NCBI RefSeq assembly: GCF_021033825.1
Contig: NZ_JAIFXZ010000016.1
Span: 1 to 64,000 of the forward strand
Origin: Dietzia aurantiaca
Lineage (GTDB): Bacteria > Actinomycetota > Actinomycetes > Mycobacteriales > Mycobacteriaceae
Length of the DNA stretch: 64,000 bases
Direction: 5' to 3'
How positions within the stretch are numbered: position 1 is the first letter of the stretch; each line of letters begins with the position of its first letter. This document shows positions 42,982-53,028 of the stretch, piece by piece. Both the position numbers and the translations under genes were made by a program. Under the pieces are notes generated by a model, which saw only the letters and a list, made by a program, of their open reading frames with translations, made no database searches and had not been told where the DNA came from.

Positions 42982-44349
42982 TCAGCTCCTCACATACGAG
43001 TCCGCCACGTCGAGTGCACGGTCGAAGATGTCCAGTCCCTCGTTCGCCTCGTCCGCGGTGATGATGCACGGCGGGACGACGTGGAACCGGTTGTAGTTCA
43101 TGAACAGCAGCAGGCCGTCCTTCTTGGCCGCACCGAAGGTCTTGGCCATGGCCTCTGAAGAACCACCGTACGGGGCGAGCGGCTCGCGGGTCTCGCGGTC
43201 CGCCACCATTTCGACGGCCCAGAACACACCCAGGCCGCGGACCTCGCCGATCGACGGGTGCTTCGCGGCGAGCTCGCGCAGGCGCGGACCGATGACCTCC
43301 TCGCCGATGGTGCGTGCGTTCTCGACGATCTTCTCGTCGCGCATGAGGTTGATCGTCGCGACCACCGAGGCGCACGCCAGCGGGTGCCCGGCGTAGGTCA
43401 GACCGCCGGTGTACGGGGTCTTCTCGAAGGAGGCGGCGATCCGGTCGTGCAGGATCACGCCACCGAGCGGCACGTAGCCCGAGTTGGAGCCCTTGGCGAA
43501 GGTGATGAGGTCGGGCGCCCAGTCGTCGTCGCCGGACCGGAAGTTGTCCAACGCGAGCCACTCGCCGGTGCGGCCGAAGCCGGACATGACCTCGTCGCAG
43601 ATCATGACGATGCCGTACTTGTCGCAGATCTCGCGCACACCGCGCAGGTAGTCGGCGGGCGGCACCATGATGCCGACGGTGCCGGGAACGGACTCGATGA
43701 TCAGGGCCGCGAAGTGGTCCGGCCCCTCGAGGCCTATGAGCGAGTCGAGGTGCTCGAGCGCGCGGTCGCACTCCTGCTTGTCGTTCTCCGCGTAGAACTG
43801 CGAGCGGTAGAGGAACGGCGCGTGGAAGTGGACGGCCCCGGTGTTGCCCATGTCGTTGGCCCAGCGACGGGTGTCGCCGGTGAGGTTCATCGAGGTGGTG
43901 GTGGCTCCGTGGTAGCTGCGGAACGCCGAGAGGGTCTTGTGGCGGCCCGTGTGGCGGCGGGCCATGCGGATGGCGTGCTCGACGGCCTCGGTGCCGGCGT
44001 TGGTGAAGAACACGCGGTTCATACCGGCGGGCGCGACCTCGGCGACGAGGCGGGCGGCCTCGGCGCGGGCGCCGTTGGCGTGCGCCGGGTTGATGGTGCA
44101 CAGCTCGGCGGCCTGATCCTGGATGGCCTTGACCACGACCGGGTGCTGGTGCCCGATGTTGGTGTTGACCAGCTGTGAGGTGAAGTCCAGCAGGCGGTTG
44201 TCGTCTCCGTCGGTGAGGTAGCAGCCCTCGGCGGCGGTGATGACCATCGGGTCGGAGGCGCCCCAGGCCGACCAGGGGGCCAGTACGTGGGCGCGCTCCT
44301 TGTCGTAGACCTCGCGGGCGGCGGCGTTCTGCGGAGCGGGCACGGGCAT
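42982..44349 (-). CDS. Class III aminotransferase, PLP-dependent
   Basis: A 455-aa omega-type aminotransferase. The PLP lysine is in DLITFAKGSNSGYVPLGGV, the cofactor-binding Asp in MICDEVMSGFGRTG, and FFTNAGTEAVEHAIRMAR binds phosphate. It moves an amino group between a terminal amine or amino acid and a keto acid; the specific donor is not evident. GAGAGGA lies directly against the ATG at 44349, so the GTG two codons later (44343) is an equally good start. Confidence 0.9.
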   Translation of the reverse strand: MPVPAPQNAAAREVYDKERAHVLAPWSAWGASDPMVITAAEGCYLTDGDDNRLLDFTSQLVNTNIGHQHPVVVKAIQDQAAELCTINPAHANGARAEAARLVAEVAPAGMNRVFFTNAGTEAVEHAIRMARRHTGRHKTLSAFRSYHGATTTSMNLTGDTRRWANDMGNTGAVHFHAPFLYRSQFYAENDKQECDRALEHLDSLIGLEGPDHFAALIIESVPGTVGIMVPPADYLRGVREICDKYGIVMICDEVMSGFGRTGEWLALDNFRSGDDDWAPDLITFAKGSNSGYVPLGGVILHDRIAASFEKTPYTGGLTYAGHPLACASVVATINLMRDEKIVENARTIGEEVIGPRLRELAAKHPSIGEVRGLGVFWAVEMVADRETREPLAPYGGSSEAMAKTFGAAKKDGLLLFMNYNRFHVVPPCIITADEANEGLDIFDRALDVADSYVRS

Positions 44350-44503
44350 TCCTCTCGTTCGACAGCGATGGCGATTGCCCCCATCATTACAGTCCCGGGC
44401 CGTTCCCCCGTCCTCCCGGATCCACGATGCGGAAATGCAGGCCGCACGCGCAGGCTCGGGCGCCGAGCCGGACGCCGAGCCTGGCGTCGACCCGTGCGTC
44501 CTG

Positions 44504-45445
44504 TCAGAAGAGCGACTCCTGCGCGTCGTCGACGGGCCGCGCCGAACCGACGGGCCGCCCGGGCGCGACGTCCGCGAGCATCTCCACCAGCCGGGCCGAG
44601 CCCACCAGCTCCAGTCCCTTCTTGCGCGCGAACGCGGCGCGGCCCCGCACCGCTTTCGGGGCGTCGCACACCGCGAGTGAGGTGCGGGAGGTGATCCGGT
44701 CGGCCAGGTAGAGACCGGAGTCGACGACGAGACCGACGATCTCCTCGGGATCGCGATCCACGTCCTGGGTGAACACCACCTCCATGCCCTGGACCAGCCC
44801 GCCACCGCGCTTCAGCCGCCCGGCCGGACGCCAGAGACGGGGCGCGGCCACCGCCTCCGCCCAGACGGTCGACACCAGGAAGCCGGTCTCGGGGTGCGCG
44901 ACCATCGCCTCGAGTTGACGCACGGACGGGGCCGCGCCCTTCTGGTCGGCCACCGCACGCAGGCCGGAGAACACGCCGGCCAGCACCAGCGCGTCGTCGT
45001 GCGCGTCGTGCGCGGACCGCTGCTCGACCCCGAAGTGCTCGGCGAGCGTCGCGAGTTTGAGGTCCCGGGTCGACAGGTGCAGGCGCCCGGCGAAGTCGAG
45101 CGTGCAGACGTACTGCGTCAGAGGCGGCTCCAGGCCCACCCGCCGGGCCTCGGCGGCCAGGAACGACGCGTCGAACGCGGCGTTGTGGGCCACGACCGTG
45201 CGGCCCTCCAGCACCCGGGTCAGCTCCGGCGCGATGTCCTCGAAGCGCGGTTTGCCGGCGAGCAGCGCCGGGGTGAGGCCGTGCACATGGACGGGCCCCG
45301 GATCGACACCCGGGTTGAGCAGGCTTGTGAACTCCTCGACCACCTCGCCGTCGTCATCCACCACCACCGCCGCCACCGACAACACCCGGTCGACCGCGGG
45401 GGTCATCCCCGAGGTCTCGACGTCAACCACCACCCAGCCAGCCAT
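44504..45445 (-). CDS. DEDDh 3'-5' exonuclease with BRCT-like C-terminus
   Basis: A 313-aa DnaQ-type exonuclease. The metal-binding motifs are VVDVETSG (Exo I), VVAHNAAFDASFL (Exo II) and SAHDAHDDALV (Exo III with the His). The C-terminal 90 residues (MEVVFTQDVDRDPEEIVGLV, then AVCDAPKAVRGRAAFARKKG) look like a BRCT domain. The family proofreads or trims DNA. A dnaQ-like gene near leuA and murT is the usual arrangement in mycobacteria. The ATG at 45445 has GGAG. Confidence 0.9.
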   Translation of the reverse strand: MAGWVVVDVETSGMTPAVDRVLSVAAVVVDDDGEVVEEFTSLLNPGVDPGPVHVHGLTPALLAGKPRFEDIAPELTRVLEGRTVVAHNAAFDASFLAAEARRVGLEPPLTQYVCTLDFAGRLHLSTRDLKLATLAEHFGVEQRSAHDAHDDALVLAGVFSGLRAVADQKGAAPSVRQLEAMVAHPETGFLVSTVWAEAVAAPRLWRPAGRLKRGGGLVQGMEVVFTQDVDRDPEEIVGLVVDSGLYLADRITSRTSLAVCDAPKAVRGRAAFARKKGLELVGSARLVEMLADVAPGRPVGSARPVDDAQESLF

Positions 45446-45592
45446 GCGCTCCATCGTGGCACGCGCCACCGACATCCCCGCTTTGCCTCCGCCCGCCGTC
45501 CGGATCACTCCATGTCGGACGCATTGGCTAGTCTCGACGCCGATCGATCAGCGCCGGCGGCCACACGTCCGGCCCGGGCTCAGGAGGACGCC

Positions 45593-46663
45593 GTGTCGCG
45601 GTACCGGTCGGACACCCCTGCGGCCCACCTGCGCGACGCCCCGGCACGGGCGCGCCGCCGCACCCGCAGCTGGATCGTCGGGGTGGTCGGCGCGTATCTG
45701 CTGGTGTGCCTGGCCGCCCTGCTGGGGGTCGCCGCGACCGCTCCCGGCGCCTCCTCGGGCTCGTCCCAGGCCGCACATCCGAGGGGGGCGGGCGTCGTCC
45801 CGGCCGCCGAGCGCGCCGCGCCGGACGGCAGGGTCGAGGACACCTCCCACGCCGTGCGGTGGCTGCCCGTCGGGTGGGCCGACGTGCGCCCGCTGCTGAC
45901 CGGAACCGTCGCGCAGGCGAGCGACGAGGGCTTCGAACTGGCGGCGTGTGTGCTCGCCATCGACTCTGCCGACGAGCGGGTGGTGTGCGCCGGCAACGAC
46001 GAGCCGCGCTACGCCGCCTCCGTCATCAAGGTGGCCTACGCGGTGGGCGCGCTCGAGGCGTGGGGCGGCGATCCCGAGGCCGAGACGCCGTACGGCCGGC
46101 TGGGGGATCTGCTCGAGGACGCCATCACGGTCTCGGACAACGAGGCCGCCAACGTGTTGTACGAGCTGGCGGCCGAGGGACCCACGGCGCCCGACGTCGG
46201 CACCCCGATCGAGGCGATCAACGCCATCGCCGACCGCGTCGGGCTGGCCGACGAGTTCCACACCGGCGGCGCGTTCAACTACGAGTGGACCGGCGACTGG
46301 AGTCGGGTGAGCGCGCTCGGCAGCGTCGGCTACCTCAACGAACTGGTCCGGGCCGCCGACGGCCGCGCCGAGACCGGCGAGGCACTGACCACCCCGGCGG
46401 TGGCCCGGCAGGTGCTGGCGCTGATGCTCGAGCAGGAGCGGAACTGGAAGCTGCCGGACCGCCTGCCGTCGGGCTCGGTGGCCAACAAGACCGGTGAGAC
46501 GGACACCGAGTCGCACGACGTCGCCGTCATCAACACCGCGAGTGGCCGGTACGCGGTCGCGGTGATCAGCACCTCGGACGGCATGTACTCCACCCCCGAC
46601 CTTCTGATGTCGCAGCTCGCCTACGACGTGGCGGACGCGCTCGGCGGTGCGGCGAGGTTCTGA
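45593..46663 (+). CDS. Membrane-anchored serine hydrolase, class A beta-lactamase-like
   Basis: A 356-aa protein with a basic cytoplasmic N-terminus, one transmembrane helix (about 27-48), a linker and an external penicilloyl serine transferase domain. All three catalytic signatures are visible: SVIK (143-146, SxxK), SDN (181-183) and KTG near the C-terminus. A clear omega-loop Glu motif is not seen, so DD-peptidase or other cell-wall activity is as likely as beta-lactam hydrolysis. I chose the GTG at 45593, which has AGGAGG, over an ATG at 45512. Confidence 0.83.
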   Translation: MSRYRSDTPAAHLRDAPARARRRTRSWIVGVVGAYLLVCLAALLGVAATAPGASSGSSQAAHPRGAGVVPAAERAAPDGRVEDTSHAVRWLPVGWADVRPLLTGTVAQASDEGFELAACVLAIDSADERVVCAGNDEPRYAASVIKVAYAVGALEAWGGDPEAETPYGRLGDLLEDAITVSDNEAANVLYELAAEGPTAPDVGTPIEAINAIADRVGLADEFHTGGAFNYEWTGDWSRVSALGSVGYLNELVRAADGRAETGEALTTPAVARQVLALMLEQERNWKLPDRLPSGSVANKTGETDTESHDVAVINTASGRYAVAVISTSDGMYSTPDLLMSQLAYDVADALGGAARF

Positions 46664-46668
46664 GCCGA

Positions 46669-47349
46669 CTACCGGGGCGTCGAGAAATCCCGGACCCGGT
46701 CCGGCGGCCCGCACACCACCAGCACGTCGCCCGGTGCTAGCACCATGCCTTCGGCGGGCGCGGCGTATCCCCCGGAATCTCGCTTGAGCGCCACCAGCCG
46801 CACCCCCTCGCGATCCTCCAGCGCGACCGTGTCGATCGGCGTCCCGAGCAGTCGGCCCGGTGGATGGGTCTTTGCCAGGGCCAGCTCGTCGTCGACCTGG
46901 GAGTAGTCCAACAGCGAGGCGGTGACCATGTTCCCCACCCGTCGGCCCATCTCCGCTTCGGGGAACACCACGTGCGTGGCCCCCACCCGGTCGAGGATCC
47001 GGCCGTGCGTGGCGGTGACCGCCTTGGCCCAGATGTCGGGGATGCCGAACTCTGCGAGCAGGGTGGTGGTGAGGATGGACGCTTCGATGTCCGAGCCGAT
47101 CGCCACGACGGCGTGCGTGTAGTCGGCCACGCCAGCCTGCCGCAGCGCCTCGTCATCGGTGGAGTCGGCCACCACGGCGTGGGTGAGCACGTCGGCCACG
47201 GCCTGCACCTGCTTCGGGTCGACGTCCATGGCCAGGACCTCGATGCCGCGCTCGGTAAGAGTGCGCGCCAGGGCCGTGCCGAACCGACCGAGACCCACCA
47301 CCGCGACGCGACCGTGGTCGCCGCCGTGTCTGGGAAGTCCGAACATCAT
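46669..47349 (-). CDS. Potassium channel gating subunit, TrkA/KtrA type
   Basis: A 226-aa RCK protein: an NAD/ATP-binding Rossmann domain (VAVVGLGRFGTALARTL, about 15-31, then HAVVADSTDDEALRQAGV) and a C-terminal RCK_C ligand domain (about 150-226). It binds to and gates the membrane subunit encoded just upstream. There are two adjacent ATG codons with AAGGAG before them. It converges on the serine hydrolase gene with five bases between stops. Confidence 0.92.
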   Translation of the reverse strand: MMFGLPRHGGDHGRVAVVGLGRFGTALARTLTERGIEVLAMDVDPKQVQAVADVLTHAVVADSTDDEALRQAGVADYTHAVVAIGSDIEASILTTTLLAEFGIPDIWAKAVTATHGRILDRVGATHVVFPEAEMGRRVGNMVTASLLDYSQVDDELALAKTHPPGRLLGTPIDTVALEDREGVRLVALKRDSGGYAAPAEGMVLAPGDVLVVCGPPDRVRDFSTPR

Positions 47350-47376
47350 GTGCTCCTTCGTGCGGAACGGCCCGGG

Positions 47377-48786
47377 TCAACCGACCACGACCCGGTCCTC
47401 GGGGTAGTCGTAGTGGCGGTGGACGGTGCGTAGGGCCAGGCTCGTGGCCAGCGTGATGGGGCCGAGCCGGCCGATGTACATCAGCAGGATCACCAGCGCC
47501 TGCGCCTCCCCTGGGAGCGACGGGGTGATGCCGGTCGTCAGTCCGACCGTGCCGAATGCGGAGATCACCTCGAAGAGGATCTGGTCCAGCGAGTACTCGG
47601 TGATGATCGACAAGGCGAGAGTGGCGGCGAAGACCAGTCCGACGGACAGCAATGCCACGGTGACGGCCTGCCGCTGGACGTCGGGGGCGACGGACCGGCG
47701 CATGACGTGCACCTTCGCCTCCCCGCGTACCTCCGACCAGATCAGCACGGCGAGCAGCGCGAACGTGGTGACCTTGATGCCGCCCGCCGTACCGGCACTG
47801 CCGCCGCCGATGAACATCAGGACATCCGAGACCAGCCAGCTCTGGGTGCGCATCTGGGCGATGTCGAGGGTGTTGAAACCGGCCGTGCGCACGGTGATCC
47901 CGTGGAAGCCCGCACCTGTGAGCTTGTCGATTACCGGCCACCCACCGATCGTCCGCTGATTGGTCCACTCCAACAGCACGAACGCCACGATTCCGACCAC
48001 CATCAGCACGCCGTACGTGGCCAGGGTGAGCCGGGTGTGGACGGAGATCATGCGCCGCGCACCGGCGGTCTCGTATCGGCCGGCGAGCTGCCGGCGGAGT
48101 TCGAGCAGCACAGGGAAGCCGAGGCCGCCCACGACGATCGCCGCGGCGATGGGCCAGATCACGAGCGGGTCCGTGGCGTAAGACATCAGATTGTCCGAGC
48201 GCAGGCCGAAGCCGGCATTGTTGAAGGCGGAGACCGCGTGGAACACGCCGAACCAGGCGGCCCGGCCCGGGTGCATGTCGTAGCTGAGGTGGAACCGCAC
48301 GGCGAGCACGAGCGCAATGACCGCCTCTACCGCGAGCGCAGTGCGCAGGATGCCGAGGATCACGCGCCGCAGGTCGCCCAGTCCCTCGCCGCGGCGTTCG
48401 CTGAGGACCGTCAACCCCATCCGGAGGCCCAGGCGGTCGGACACGAGCATGCCCAGCAGCGTGGCCAGGGTCATCACGCCGAGGCCACCGACCTGGATGA
48501 GGAGGAGGATCACCACGTCGCCGACGATCGACCAGTGCACCGCCGTGTCGACCACCGTCAGGCCGGTCACGCAGACCGCGGAGGTGGCGGTGAAGAGCGC
48601 GGGAAGAGGCGCGGTCCAGGTGCCGTCCGCCGAGGAGACGGGAAGCATCAGCAGAAGTGTGCCCAGTACTGCGGCGGCGAGGAATCCCGCCACCACGAGG
48701 CGCGCCGGGCGTCGCGCGTCCAGCGCGGTGCCGGCTGGTCGGGGCGACGCGGTTCTTCGCCGGGGGCCCAGCGTGTGTGGTGACAC
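47377..48786 (-). CDS. Potassium transporter membrane subunit, TrkH/KtrB type
   Basis: A K+ translocating subunit of about 469 aa. The four pore-loop repeats with selectivity-filter glycines are visible: TSAVCVTGLTVVDT, SAFNNAGFGL, ITVRTAGFNTLD and SAFGTVGLTTGIT, separated by paired hydrophobic helices. The start is uncertain: GTG at 48786 leaves room for a promoter, while an in-frame ATG at 48867 would put the start only 34 bases from murT. The downstream trkA gene forms the operon. A small AGTGAT-GCTG-ATCACT palindrome at 48823-48838 lies in the presumed promoter region. Confidence 0.9.
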   Translation of the reverse strand: MSPHTLGPRRRTASPRPAGTALDARRPARLVVAGFLAAAVLGTLLLMLPVSSADGTWTAPLPALFTATSAVCVTGLTVVDTAVHWSIVGDVVILLLIQVGGLGVMTLATLLGMLVSDRLGLRMGLTVLSERRGEGLGDLRRVILGILRTALAVEAVIALVLAVRFHLSYDMHPGRAAWFGVFHAVSAFNNAGFGLRSDNLMSYATDPLVIWPIAAAIVVGGLGFPVLLELRRQLAGRYETAGARRMISVHTRLTLATYGVLMVVGIVAFVLLEWTNQRTIGGWPVIDKLTGAGFHGITVRTAGFNTLDIAQMRTQSWLVSDVLMFIGGGSAGTAGGIKVTTFALLAVLIWSEVRGEAKVHVMRRSVAPDVQRQAVTVALLSVGLVFAATLALSIITEYSLDQILFEVISAFGTVGLTTGITPSLPGEAQALVILLMYIGRLGPITLATSLALRTVHRHYDYPEDRVVVG

Positions 48787-48901
48787 GAACGACGACTGTA
48801 GTCCTCCCACGACCGGTCGACGAGTGATGCTGATCACTGCCGGTGGCGGGCACGGTGGAATGGTCATCCGTCTGTCGGCCTCGCCTGCCTAGACTCGTCG
48901 C

Positions 48902-50251
48902 ATGAGTTCCCGCGCGCACCCCCGCCCGGCCTTGTCCGACGCGCCCCCCACGGCGCTGACCGCGCGCGGCCGGGCGGCCGTCGCGGCGAGCCGGCTGGCG
49001 ACGTGGGCGTCGCGGGTGTCGGGCCGCGGGTCGGGCGGGATGATCGGCGGCCTGGTGGCGCTCAAGCTCGATCCGGGCCTCATGGCGCAGCTCGCCACAG
49101 GACGGCGGTCGGCGCTGGTCACGGGGACCAACGGCAAGTCGACGACGACGAGAATGCTCACCGCCGCGCTCGCCACCACCGGCCCGGTGGCGTCCAACGC
49201 CAATGGCGACAACATGGACGCCGGGATCGTGTCCGCACTGAGCGCCGACCGCACTGCCCGACTGGCGGCGATCGAGGTCGACGAGTTGCACACGCCGGCG
49301 GTCGCGGAGAACACGCGTCCCGAGGCGATCGTGCTGCTCAACCTGAGCCGCGACCAGCTGGACCGGGTCGGGGAGATCAACTCGATCGAGCGGCGGCTGC
49401 GGGCCGGGGTCGCGGCGCAGCCGCAGGCCACGCTGGTCGCGAACTGCGACGACGTGATGATCACCTCGGTCGCCTACGACAATCCGTCGGTATTGTGGGT
49501 GGCCGCCGGCGCTCCGTGGTCGGGCGACTCGGTGAGCTGCCCGCGGACCGGCGAGCCGATCAGCCGCACCGTCGACGGGACGGGCGCAGTGCGCTGGCGG
49601 TCGACGGCGCCGCTGCCGGACGGGCGCGAGTTCGCGCGACCGGAGCCGGACTGGTGGGTCGACGACGAGGCCATCCACGGGCCGGACGGGTTCTCGGCGC
49701 CGATGCGTCTGGCGATCCCGGGGCGGGCCAATCGCGGCAACGCGGCCCAGGCCGTGGCCGCAGCGGTGGCGATGGGTGCGGACCCGGCCGCCGCCGTGCG
49801 GGCGGTGGAGGGCGTCGACGACGTCGCGGGCCGCTACTCGACCGTGGACGTGGACGGGCGCGCCGCGCACCTGCTGTTGGCCAAGAACCCGGCCGGCTGG
49901 CAGGAGGCGCTCGGCATGATCGACACCTCCGCCGACGGTCTGGTGATCGCGGTGAACGGTCAGACCGGTGACGGCGTGGATCTGTCCTGGCTGTGGGACG
50001 TGCGCTTCGAGAGTTTCGAGGGCGTGTCGGTGTACGCGTCGGGTGAGCGCGCCGCCGATCTCTCGGTTCGGCTGACGTACGCCGGGATCGACCACGTGCG
50101 CGAACCGGATCCTCTGGCCGCGATCCGGCGGTGCCCGGCCGGCCGGGTCGAGGTGCTGGCCAACTACACGGCGTTCCGTGATCTGGGCCGGGCGATCGCC
50201 GCGGCGGGATTCGGCCCCGCCAACTCTGACGCGAAGGAGCAGCAGCGATGA
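48902..50251 (+). CDS. murT: Lipid II isoglutaminyl synthase, Mur ligase-like subunit
   Basis: A 449-aa Mur ligase-related protein. The P-loop is VTGTNGKSTTTRML (about 73-86), followed by SNANGDNMDAGIVSAL and LNLSRDQLDRVGEI, and a C-terminal DUF1727 domain. With GatD it amidates the alpha-carboxylate of D-Glu in the lipid II stem peptide at the cytoplasmic membrane, using ATP. A CPRTG segment near 220 may belong to the zinc ribbon. Its stop overlaps the gatD start (ATGA). Confidence 0.95.
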   Translation: MSSRAHPRPALSDAPPTALTARGRAAVAASRLATWASRVSGRGSGGMIGGLVALKLDPGLMAQLATGRRSALVTGTNGKSTTTRMLTAALATTGPVASNANGDNMDAGIVSALSADRTARLAAIEVDELHTPAVAENTRPEAIVLLNLSRDQLDRVGEINSIERRLRAGVAAQPQATLVANCDDVMITSVAYDNPSVLWVAAGAPWSGDSVSCPRTGEPISRTVDGTGAVRWRSTAPLPDGREFARPEPDWWVDDEAIHGPDGFSAPMRLAIPGRANRGNAAQAVAAAVAMGADPAAAVRAVEGVDDVAGRYSTVDVDGRAAHLLLAKNPAGWQEALGMIDTSADGLVIAVNGQTGDGVDLSWLWDVRFESFEGVSVYASGERAADLSVRLTYAGIDHVREPDPLAAIRRCPAGRVEVLANYTAFRDLGRAIAAAGFGPANSDAKEQQR

Positions 50252-51132
50252 CCGACGACCAGAGCATTCCCCGCCCGGCCGCGGCCCGCGGAGCTGACGC
50301 CGACGCGGCCCCCTCGCCATCCACCGTCTCCCCGCTCGACACCGTCTCCCCCGCCTCGCAGCGGCCCACCGAGTCGACGGTGCGGATCGGGCTGGTGTTG
50401 CCGGATGTCATGGGAACCTACGGAGACGACGGCAACTCCCTCGTCCTGCGCCAGCGTCTGCGGTGGCGGGGCTACGACGCCGAGATCGTGCGGATCACCC
50501 TCGACGACGAGGTCCCCGACTCCTGCGATCTCTACACGGTCGGCGGCGGAGAGGACTCTGCACAGAAGTTGGCCTCCCGGCACCTGACCGGGTCGCCCGG
50601 CCTGCAGCGTGCGGTCGAGCGTGGCGCTCCGGTGCTTGCGATCTGCGCCGGGATGCAGGTGTTCGGCGAGTGGTTCGTCGTCTCGGACGGCTCTCGCGCG
50701 CCCGGCCTCGGCCTGCTCGACATCACCACGTCGCCGCAGGCGAGCCGCTCGATCGGTGAGCTGGTGGTGGACCCACAGCTCGGCGGGCTGTCGCAACCGT
50801 TGACGGGTTTCGAGAACCACATGGGCGCCACCGTCCTCGGCCCTTCAGCCAAGCCGCTCGGCCGCGTCGTCTCGGGTACCGGCAACGGAGTCCCGGCCGG
50901 CTCCTACGACGTTGACGGTGCCGCCTCCGGCCCTGGCGCCGGCCAGCGGGTCGAGGGTGTGGTGCAGGGGTCGATCATCGCGACCTACATGCACGGTCCC
51001 GCGCTCGCCCGGAACCCGGAGCTGGCGGATCTGCTGCTGTGTCGGGCGCTGGGCGTGGATTCGCTGCCGCCGATAGACATCGCCGCCGTAAAGCAGTTGC
51101 GTCGCGAGCGCATCGCGGCCGCCCGGCGGTGA
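50248..51132 (+). CDS. gatD: Lipid II isoglutaminyl synthase, glutamine amidotransferase subunit
   Basis: A 294-aa class I-like (cobyric acid synthase-type) glutaminase that delivers ammonia to MurT. The nucleophile is Cys133 in LAICAGMQVFGEWF, and the catalytic His is in IIATYMHGPALARNPELADL. An extra N-terminal stretch of about 45 Ala/Pro/Ser-rich residues precedes the family start at VRIGLVLPDVMGTYGD. It is translationally coupled to murT. Confidence 0.94.
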   Translation: MTDDQSIPRPAAARGADADAAPSPSTVSPLDTVSPASQRPTESTVRIGLVLPDVMGTYGDDGNSLVLRQRLRWRGYDAEIVRITLDDEVPDSCDLYTVGGGEDSAQKLASRHLTGSPGLQRAVERGAPVLAICAGMQVFGEWFVVSDGSRAPGLGLLDITTSPQASRSIGELVVDPQLGGLSQPLTGFENHMGATVLGPSAKPLGRVVSGTGNGVPAGSYDVDGAASGPGAGQRVEGVVQGSIIATYMHGPALARNPELADLLLCRALGVDSLPPIDIAAVKQLRRERIAAARR

Positions 51133-51234
51133 TCGGCTGACCCGCCCCGGTTCACAACGACGACGGGGGTGAGCGGACGCTCCGGGTGACCGATCCCGGG
51201 TGCTGCCGAGCCGCGCTGACCTACCCTCTGGAAC

Positions 51235-52164
51235 ATGTGTGATCACCACGGCCCAGCATCCCTTACCGGCACCGTGACCCCTCCCGATCCCGCGGTCGAG
51301 GCAGCGCAGGTGTGCGCCCTGTGGGAGCCGCTGGGCCTTCCGGGAATCATCGACGTCCACACGCACTTCATGCCGAAGAACGTGATGGACAAGGTGTGGG
51401 ACTACTTCAGTGCCGCCGGGCCGAAGATCGGCCGCCCGTGGCCGATCACCTACCGCGAGGCCGAGGACGCACGTGTCGAGCGTCTGCGCTCCTACGGGGT
51501 ACTGGCGTTCTCGTCGATGCTCTACCCGCACAAGCCGGAGATGGGCGCGTGGCTCAATTCGTGGTCGGCGGAATTCTCCTCACGCCACCCCGACTGCCTG
51601 CACACGTCGACGTTCTTTCCCGAGCCGAGCGCCGGGGATTACGTCCGCGACGCGATCGACGCCGGCACGAGGGTGTTCAAGTCCCACATCCAGGTGGGCG
51701 AGTACGACCCTCGCGATCCGCTGCTCGACCCGGTGTGGGGACAGCTGACCGAGGCGCAGGTGCCGACGGTCATCCACTGTGGCGGCGGCCCGGTGCCGGG
51801 GACGTTCACCGGGCCGGAGCCGATCGCCGCAGTGCTCGAGAGGTTCCCGACGCTGCCGCTGATCATCGCCCACATGGGGATGGGCGAGTACTCGGAGTTC
51901 CTGGATCTGACCGAGAAGTACCCGAACGTCTACCTGGACACGACCATGGCGTTCACCGACTTCGTCGAGGAGACCCTGCCGTTCCCACCGGCGGAACGCG
52001 GACGGCTCGCGGACCTGGGTGACAAGATCCTGCTGGGAACGGACTTCCCGAACATCCCGTACCCGTACGCCGAGCAGCTCGAGGCTCTGATCGGGCTCGG
52101 GCTGGGCGAGGACTGGCTACGGGCGGTGTGGCACGGAAACGCCGCCCGGCTGTTCGACCTCTGA
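51235..52164 (+). CDS. Amidohydrolase-family protein
   Basis: A 309-aa metal-dependent hydrolase of the amidohydrolase-2 family. The metal motif is [18 protein letters not shown] (about 38-55), a second ligand His lies in [15 protein letters not shown], and the last Asp is in [13 protein letters not shown]. Homologues sit beside murT-gatD or recR in related genomes as far as I recall. The substrate is unknown. Its last 48 bases overlap the 3' end of recR on the opposite strand. Confidence 0.85.
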   Translation: MCDHHGPASLTGTVTPPDPAVEAAQVCALWEPLGLPGIIDVHTHFMPKNVMDKVWDYFSAAGPKIGRPWPITYREAEDARVERLRSYGVLAFSSMLYPHKPEMGAWLNSWSAEFSSRHPDCLHTSTFFPEPSAGDYVRDAIDAGTRVFKSHIQVGEYDPRDPLLDPVWGQLTEAQVPTVIHCGGGPVPGTFTGPEPIAAVLERFPTLPLIIAHMGMGEYSEFLDLTEKYPNVYLDTTMAFTDFVEETLPFPPAERGRLADLGDKILLGTDFPNIPYPYAEQLEALIGLGLGEDWLRAVWHGNAARLFDL

Positions 52165-52947
52165 CGAGGCCTGACCCGGGTAGCTGATGTCCGGGCCGGT
52201 CCCGGACTCCTGCTCGGACGCCTCCGGCGACCCAGCCGTCGGCTCTGCCGACGACGCATCCCGCGACCGGGGCGGGGTATCCACCTGCTCGGGCTGAAGC
52301 ACTCCACCCGACCGCGAAACGGCCTGGCCGGGTGTTCCGGAGAGGATGCGCCGCCCGGACAGCGCGCTGCCCAGGGTGAGCTCGTCGGCGAACTCGAGGT
52401 CCGCCCCCATCGGTAGGCCGGAGGCCAGGCGGGACACCACGAGATCGGGGAACGGACGCAGCAGTCGCGCGAGGTACGTGCTGGTCGCCTCGCCAGTGGT
52501 GTTGGGGTCTGTGGCGATGATGATCTCGGCGATCTCGGCACCCTCGAATTCCTGGCCCACGCGGCGCATCAGTCCGGCGATCCGCAGTTCGTTGGGCCCT
52601 ATGCCGTTGATGGGATCGAGTGCGCCGCCGAGGACGTGGTACAGACCGTGGAACTCGCGCGTCCGCTCGATGGCCTCGATGTCCTTGGGCTCTTCGACGA
52701 CGCACACGAGGCTGGGGTCGCGGCGGGGGTCGGAGCAGATGCGGCAGCGTTCGGCGGCGGCGACGGTACCGCAGATCTCGCAGTAGGTGACGCCCTCCAC
52801 GACGGCCTGGAGCGCCGAACGGAGGCGCTCGACCGACTCCGGCTCGGCCTGCAGCAGGTGGAACGCCAGGCGTTGTGCCGACTTCGGACCGATGCCCGGC
52901 AGCTTGCCGAACTCGTCGATCAGATTCTGAACCGGTCCTTCGTACAT
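52117..52947 (-). CDS. recR: Recombination mediator RecR with a C-terminal extension
   Basis: A 276-aa RecR. The first 200 residues are the usual protein: the helix-hairpin-helix segment [17 protein letters not shown], the zinc motif [16 protein letters not shown], and the Toprim domain ([16 protein letters not shown], then [21 protein letters not shown]). RecR works with RecF and RecO to load RecA at gaps. A Ser/Glu/Pro-rich tail of about 75 residues is unusual and overlaps the convergent amidohydrolase gene, so it may be a read-through extension. It follows ybaB and dnaX in the common order. Confidence 0.94.
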   Translation of the reverse strand: MYEGPVQNLIDEFGKLPGIGPKSAQRLAFHLLQAEPESVERLRSALQAVVEGVTYCEICGTVAAAERCRICSDPRRDPSLVCVVEEPKDIEAIERTREFHGLYHVLGGALDPINGIGPNELRIAGLMRRVGQEFEGAEIAEIIIATDPNTTGEATSTYLARLLRPFPDLVVSRLASGLPMGADLEFADELTLGSALSGRRILSGTPGQAVSRSGGVLQPEQVDTPPRSRDASSAEPTAGSPEASEQESGTGPDISYPGQASSEVEQPGGVSVPHRP

Positions 52948-53028
52948 CGCGCTTCCCGTGATCTTGCTGTCCCGGCGGCGAGAACACCGTCGGGTTGCGG
53001 GACCCGGAACATTCCGGGCCCCGCAGGC

